Of a stretch of 64,000 bases of DNA, positions 61,119-64,000 are shown piece by piece; positions within the stretch are counted from its first letter, which is position 1; the number at the start of each line of letters is the position of its first letter. The DNA is taken from the NCBI GenBank assembly GCA_002483365.1, contig DLHT01000013.1:1-64000 (forward strand), written 5' to 3'. Position numbers and translations under genes: made by a program. The notes under the pieces are model-generated. The model was not told the DNA's origin. It worked only from the letters and a program-made list of their open reading frames with translations, and did no database searches. This DNA comes from Cellvibrio sp. UBA7661 (GTDB lineage Bacteria > Pseudomonadota > Gammaproteobacteria > Pseudomonadales > Cellvibrionaceae).

Positions 61119-61889
61119 TCAGTTGGAGGGATCGTTGTTTTCGTTGGCTTGTTCGCGCTCTTCACTGCGTTTTTTCACCATCCGCCCAAAAAATAAACCG
61201 GCTTCAAATAGCATCCACATCGGAATGGCCAGCATAGTTTGGGAAAATACATCTGGTGGTGTGAGCAGCATGCCTACGAAAAAACATCCGACGACGATAT
61301 AGCGGCGCTTCTCGGCCAAACCTTCAGGTGTAACCACGCCGGCGTGGATCAGCAGTACTGTCGCGACCGGAATCTCAAATGCAAAGCCGAAAGCAAAGAA
61401 CATGTGCAGCACCAGATCGAGATACTTGGTGATGTCGGTCATTGTGCTTACGCCTTGCAGTTCAATCCCCATGGTGAAATTGAACAACATCGGCAAAACC
61501 AGAAAGTAGGCGAATGCCATGCCGGTAAAAAACAACAGCACGCTGGACAACAGTAGCGGTGCGGCTAATTGCTTTTCATGCTTATAAAGGCCGGGGGCGA
61601 TGAAAGCCCATATCTGGTAGAGGATAAAAGGCACGGCAATGAAAAGTGATAGATAAAACGTGAGTTTTAACGGTGTTAAAAACGGCGATATCACATCGGT
61701 TGCAATCATGTGCGTGCCTGCAGGCAGCACCGCTTGCAAAGGCGCGGAGACAATCGCATAGATGTCTGTTGCAAATGGAAACAGGCAGGCAAATACCGCG
61801 AGTAAAAAATAAATGATGTGCAGCAGGCGCGTGCGCAGCTCGATCAAATGCTGCACCAGCGGTTGTTCTTTATCGGATGATGGGTTCAT
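61119..61889 (-). CDS. tatC: Twin-arginine translocase subunit TatC
   Basis: TatC is the receptor that recognises the twin-arginine signal peptide and recruits TatA. The 256-residue product has six predicted membrane helices, the N-terminal HLIELRTRLLH and the FVGMLLTPPDVFSQT segment. It starts 6 nt after tatB, in the order tatA-tatB-tatC. Confidence 0.97.
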   Translation of the reverse strand: MNPSSDKEQPLVQHLIELRTRLLHIIYFLLAVFACLFPFATDIYAIVSAPLQAVLPAGTHMIATDVISPFLTPLKLTFYLSLFIAVPFILYQIWAFIAPGLYKHEKQLAAPLLLSSVLLFFTGMAFAYFLVLPMLFNFTMGIELQGVSTMTDITKYLDLVLHMFFAFGFAFEIPVATVLLIHAGVVTPEGLAEKRRYIVVGCFFVGMLLTPPDVFSQTMLAIPMWMLFEAGLFFGRMVKKRSEEREQANENNDPSN

Positions 61890-61895
61890 GCGTAC

Positions 61896-62336
61896 TTAAT
61901 TGCCCGTACCGGATTTGGATGAGGACGTGCTGGGTGTCGTGTTGTCAGCCTCAGGCGATGCAGGCGCCGCTTTTACCTGATCGTGCATGTGCGCGTGATC
62001 CGGTAACTCCTCGGGTGGGCCGTATTGTTTGGCACCCGCTGGCGCTTGTTCCGCAGGGTTGATACTGGCTGCCTGTTCGGCCTCGCGCATGCTTTGTTCA
62101 AGCTGCAAACGGGTAGCCTCCAGATTTTGCATGATTTCCTCGTTGTGCAATTGGCGGCGGATATCGTCCGCGCCGATTTGCCGCTCGATTTCTTCACGGG
62201 TATCGCGCAGGCTGCGTTTGAGCCTGCCTATCCACAATCCGATAGTGCGCACAGTGCCCGGTAATTGCTCGGGGCCGATAACCACCAAAGCAACGATCAG
62301 GCAAACCAGCAGTTCGGTAAAACCAATATCAAACAC
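61896..62336 (-). CDS. tatB: Sec-independent translocase subunit TatB
   Basis: TatB partners TatC in the signal-peptide binding complex. The 146-residue product has one N-terminal helix (MFDIGFTELLVCLIVALVVI) with Glu8, the conserved GPEQLP hinge, an amphipathic helix and a long charged C-terminal tail typical of TatB rather than TatA. It lies 3 nt after tatA. Confidence 0.95.
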   Translation of the reverse strand: MFDIGFTELLVCLIVALVVIGPEQLPGTVRTIGLWIGRLKRSLRDTREEIERQIGADDIRRQLHNEEIMQNLEATRLQLEQSMREAEQAASINPAEQAPAGAKQYGPPEELPDHAHMHDQVKAAPASPEADNTTPSTSSSKSGTGN

Positions 62337-62339
62337 GGA

Positions 62340-62603
62340 TTAAACCTTGGTGTTGTTCTGGTCAACTTTGTCGCCAGCAGCAGTGGCGTTAGTGGTCTTT
62401 TGATCCAGATTTTTAGGATCCATCTTTTGTGCAGGATCTTCTTCATCTTTCTTGGTTTCATCGGTGTTCATTGAGCTTTTGAAGCCTTTGATCATGCTGC
62501 CCAGATCGCTGCCCAAACTGCGCAGGCGTTTGGTGCCAAACAACATCACGACAATCGCCAGAACGATCAGGAGTTGCCAAATACTGATACCGCTAATACC
62601 CAT
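62340..62603 (-). CDS. tatA: Sec-independent translocase subunit TatA
   Basis: TatA oligomerises to form the transport pathway for folded proteins. The product is 87 residues from the ATG at 62603 (MGISGISIWQLLIVLAI), with GAGGG 8 nt upstream; an ATG at 62618 would add five residues. A membrane helix, the FGTKRLRSLGSDLGSMIKGF amphipathic helix and an acidic tail are visible. Confidence 0.95.
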   Translation of the reverse strand: MGISGISIWQLLIVLAIVVMLFGTKRLRSLGSDLGSMIKGFKSSMNTDETKKDEEDPAQKMDPKNLDQKTTNATAAGDKVDQNNTKV

Positions 62604-62633
62604 GATAAATACCCTCAAAACATACGGTGTTGG

Positions 62634-62972
62634 TTACTGTGGAGTGCGCGCTGCTTTTTCGTCGTGACCCGACACATCAAAGCGGCGCGCTAGTTCATTT
62701 AATACTGCATCGGCATTGGTACCGAGGTGCGACAACATCACCAGACTATGGAACCACAAGTCTGCAGTTTCATAGATCAGATCAGTGTTATCACCACTGG
62801 CTTGGGCATCCTTCGCGGCCAAAATCGTTTCAGTGCATTCCTCACCGACTTTTTCCAAAATTTTATTCAGCCCTTTTTGATGCAGGCTGGCAACGTAGGA
62901 AGTTTCAGCGGCAGCATTGTTCTTGCGCGCTTCGAGGATGACCGTCAGTTGCTGGAGAATATCGTTGCTCAT
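62634..62972 (-). CDS. hisE: Phosphoribosyl-ATP pyrophosphatase
   Basis: HisE performs the second step of histidine synthesis, converting phosphoribosyl-ATP to phosphoribosyl-AMP. The 112-residue all-alpha protein has KVGEECTETILAAKD and ETADLWFHSLVML, the metal-binding MazG-like motifs. It is a separate gene from hisI, as in Pseudomonas and unlike the fused enterobacterial form. Confidence 0.95.
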   Translation of the reverse strand: MSNDILQQLTVILEARKNNAAAETSYVASLHQKGLNKILEKVGEECTETILAAKDAQASGDNTDLIYETADLWFHSLVMLSHLGTNADAVLNELARRFDVSGHDEKAARTPQ

Positions 62973-63021
62973 GTACAGCTCTTGGTTGGATAAGTTGCGA
63001 ATAAATAAGTCTGCTGGATGA

Positions 63022-63408
63022 CTATTGCGAGTAAATCGTCGCCGGATCTTTCAATACGGGTTCAACTGTTTGCCATTCACCGTCTTTGAGGACGCGATAA
63101 AAGCAAGATTCCCGGCCAGTATGGCAGGCAATTCCTCCCAGTTGTTCGACTTGCAAGACAATGACGTCTTCATCGCAATCCAGGCGGATCTCATGCAATT
63201 TCTGGATGTGACCCGAAGTTTCACCCTTGTGCCACAGTTGGTTGCGCGAGCGCGACCAGTAAACGGCTTCGCCGCGCTCAGCAGACAGTTGCAGGGACTC
63301 ACGGTTCATCCAGGCCATCATCAAGATGCGGCCTGATTTTGCATCCTGGGCGATAGCGGGAACCAGTCCATCGCTGTTCCAGTTAACGGTGTCTAACCAA
63401 TTACTCAT
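63022..63408 (-). CDS. hisI: Phosphoribosyl-AMP cyclohydrolase
   Basis: HisI opens the purine ring of phosphoribosyl-AMP, the third step of histidine synthesis. The 128-residue protein carries the metal-binding signatures DCDEDVIVLQVEQ and ACHTGRESCFYR, and GRILMMAWMNRESL. It lies 49 nt before hisE and probably shares a transcript with hisE and tatABC. Confidence 0.95.
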   Translation of the reverse strand: MSNWLDTVNWNSDGLVPAIAQDAKSGRILMMAWMNRESLQLSAERGEAVYWSRSRNQLWHKGETSGHIQKLHEIRLDCDEDVIVLQVEQLGGIACHTGRESCFYRVLKDGEWQTVEPVLKDPATIYSQ

Positions 63409-63426
63409 AGTTTACTCAGTAGAATC

Positions 63427-64000
63427 TCATGCCAGATTTTGGGCACGCAATGCTTTCATCAGGTTAGCGCGCAAATGTTGCAAATTGACGGTGCCGATAA
63501 TGGCACTGGTGACTCCTGCATGGGCGTAGGCAAAATCAAATGCGCCCTGAATGGGGTCTGGTTCGGGGGCATTGGCACCATGGAAGGCCTGCGCCGCGCC
63601 CTGAACGGGGGATGCATCATGGCAGATATGGCCGCTGGCGAGAACCTTTTTTAATAAAACGGCAGTGTCATGTTGCGCAGATTTTGCGATGACTGGCTCT
63701 TCCTCTGTATGCCCGGGATTGTAGGTGAGCATGACGGTATCGCACAGTTCCGCTGCTAACATTCCGCCCTCCAGGGTTTTGCTGGAGATACCAAATGCAC
63801 GGATCCAGCCTTCCTGCTTGAGCTGCTGCAGGGTGTGGATAACCGGTGTTTGGGTGAGGATTTCCATGTCATTGCCATCGGAGTGGATCAGTACCAGATC
63901 AAGGTAATCCGTGCGCAGGCGGCGCATAGAGCGCTCCACGCTCAAGCGCGTGTGTTTGGCGCTGTAATCGAAGTAGGATTTTCCTTCGCCGGAGAATTTA
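63427..64000 (-). CDS. Aldo/keto reductase, N-terminal part outside the window
   Basis: The reading frame is open to the window edge (KFSGEGKSYFDYSAKHTRLS leads into the visible part), so at least 190 C-terminal residues are seen. The AKR barrel motifs YLDLVLIHSDG, IRAFGISSKT and the C-terminal GVTSAIIGTVNLQHLRAN (cofactor phosphate region) are present. The enzymes reduce carbonyls with NADPH; substrate is unknown. It ends 18 nt before hisI on the same strand. Confidence 0.9.
   Translation of the reverse strand, partial: KFSGEGKSYFDYSAKHTRLSVERSMRRLRTDYLDLVLIHSDGNDMEILTQTPVIHTLQQLKQEGWIRAFGISSKTLEGGMLAAELCDTVMLTYNPGHTEEEPVIAKSAQHDTAVLLKKVLASGHICHDASPVQGAAQAFHGANAPEPDPIQGAFDFAYAHAGVTSAIIGTVNLQHLRANLMKALRAQNLA

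Overview
The window reads as chromosomal DNA of a Gammaproteobacterium close to Cellvibrio or a relative in the Cellvibrionaceae. The S10-spc-alpha ribosomal gene order, the block rplQ / uvrA / MFS / ssb and the block hisI-hisE-tatABC all follow the Pseudomonas-type arrangement. The middle of the window is a large alpha-glucan utilisation locus built on TonB-dependent receptors, as expected of a polysaccharide degrader. The genus is an inference from gene content; no rRNA gene is present to confirm it.

Layout. 1-14175: an upstream terminator, a strong sigma70 promoter, the S10 and spc operons through secY and rpmJ, then the alpha operon (rpsM-rpsK-rpsD-rpoA) and rplQ. 14229-14461: an intergenic stretch with many GGA motifs, a promoter-like start and an intrinsic terminator, which I read as a candidate Csr/Rsm-type small RNA. 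14460-19625: uvrA (minus), an MFS exporter and ssb. 19717-23649: an HD-GYP response regulator and an MHYT hybrid histidine kinase on the minus strand. 23885-29529: an orphan periplasmic binding protein and a MacAB-like export system with two separate permeases. 29570-30682: a LacI-family regulator. 30948-32407: an AT-rich two-gene island, a peptidoglycan glucosaminidase without signal peptide overlapping an inner-membrane-type lipoprotein, which resembles an effector-immunity pair.

32519-57786 is the alpha-glucan locus: MFS sugar permease, GH15 glucoamylase lipoprotein, GH13 alpha-glucosidase, two large TonB-dependent receptors, two flavoproteins of the tryptophan-halogenase family, a cyclomaltodextrinase/neopullulanase-like GH13, an alpha-amylase lipoprotein, a membrane O-acyltransferase and a 1249-residue pullulanase with three X25 modules. 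Twelve copies of a 14-bp palindrome (TGMATACGTATKYA-like) lie upstream of six promoters. At every one of the six, the nearest copy ends exactly 5 bp before a TTG-type -35 box. This ties the locus into one regulon, plausibly governed by the LacI-family protein encoded nearby. In outline, surface or secreted pullulanase and amylases cut branched alpha-glucan, the TonB receptors import oligosaccharides, periplasmic and outer-membrane enzymes trim them, the MFS permease carries maltose or maltodextrin inward, and the cytoplasmic alpha-glucosidase finishes the job.

57985-64000: a beta-propeller-like surface protein sharing the pullulanase's GlyGly-CTERM tail, a CYTH triphosphatase, a DUF2061 membrane protein, then on the minus strand tatC, tatB, tatA, hisE, hisI and the truncated end of an aldo/keto reductase.
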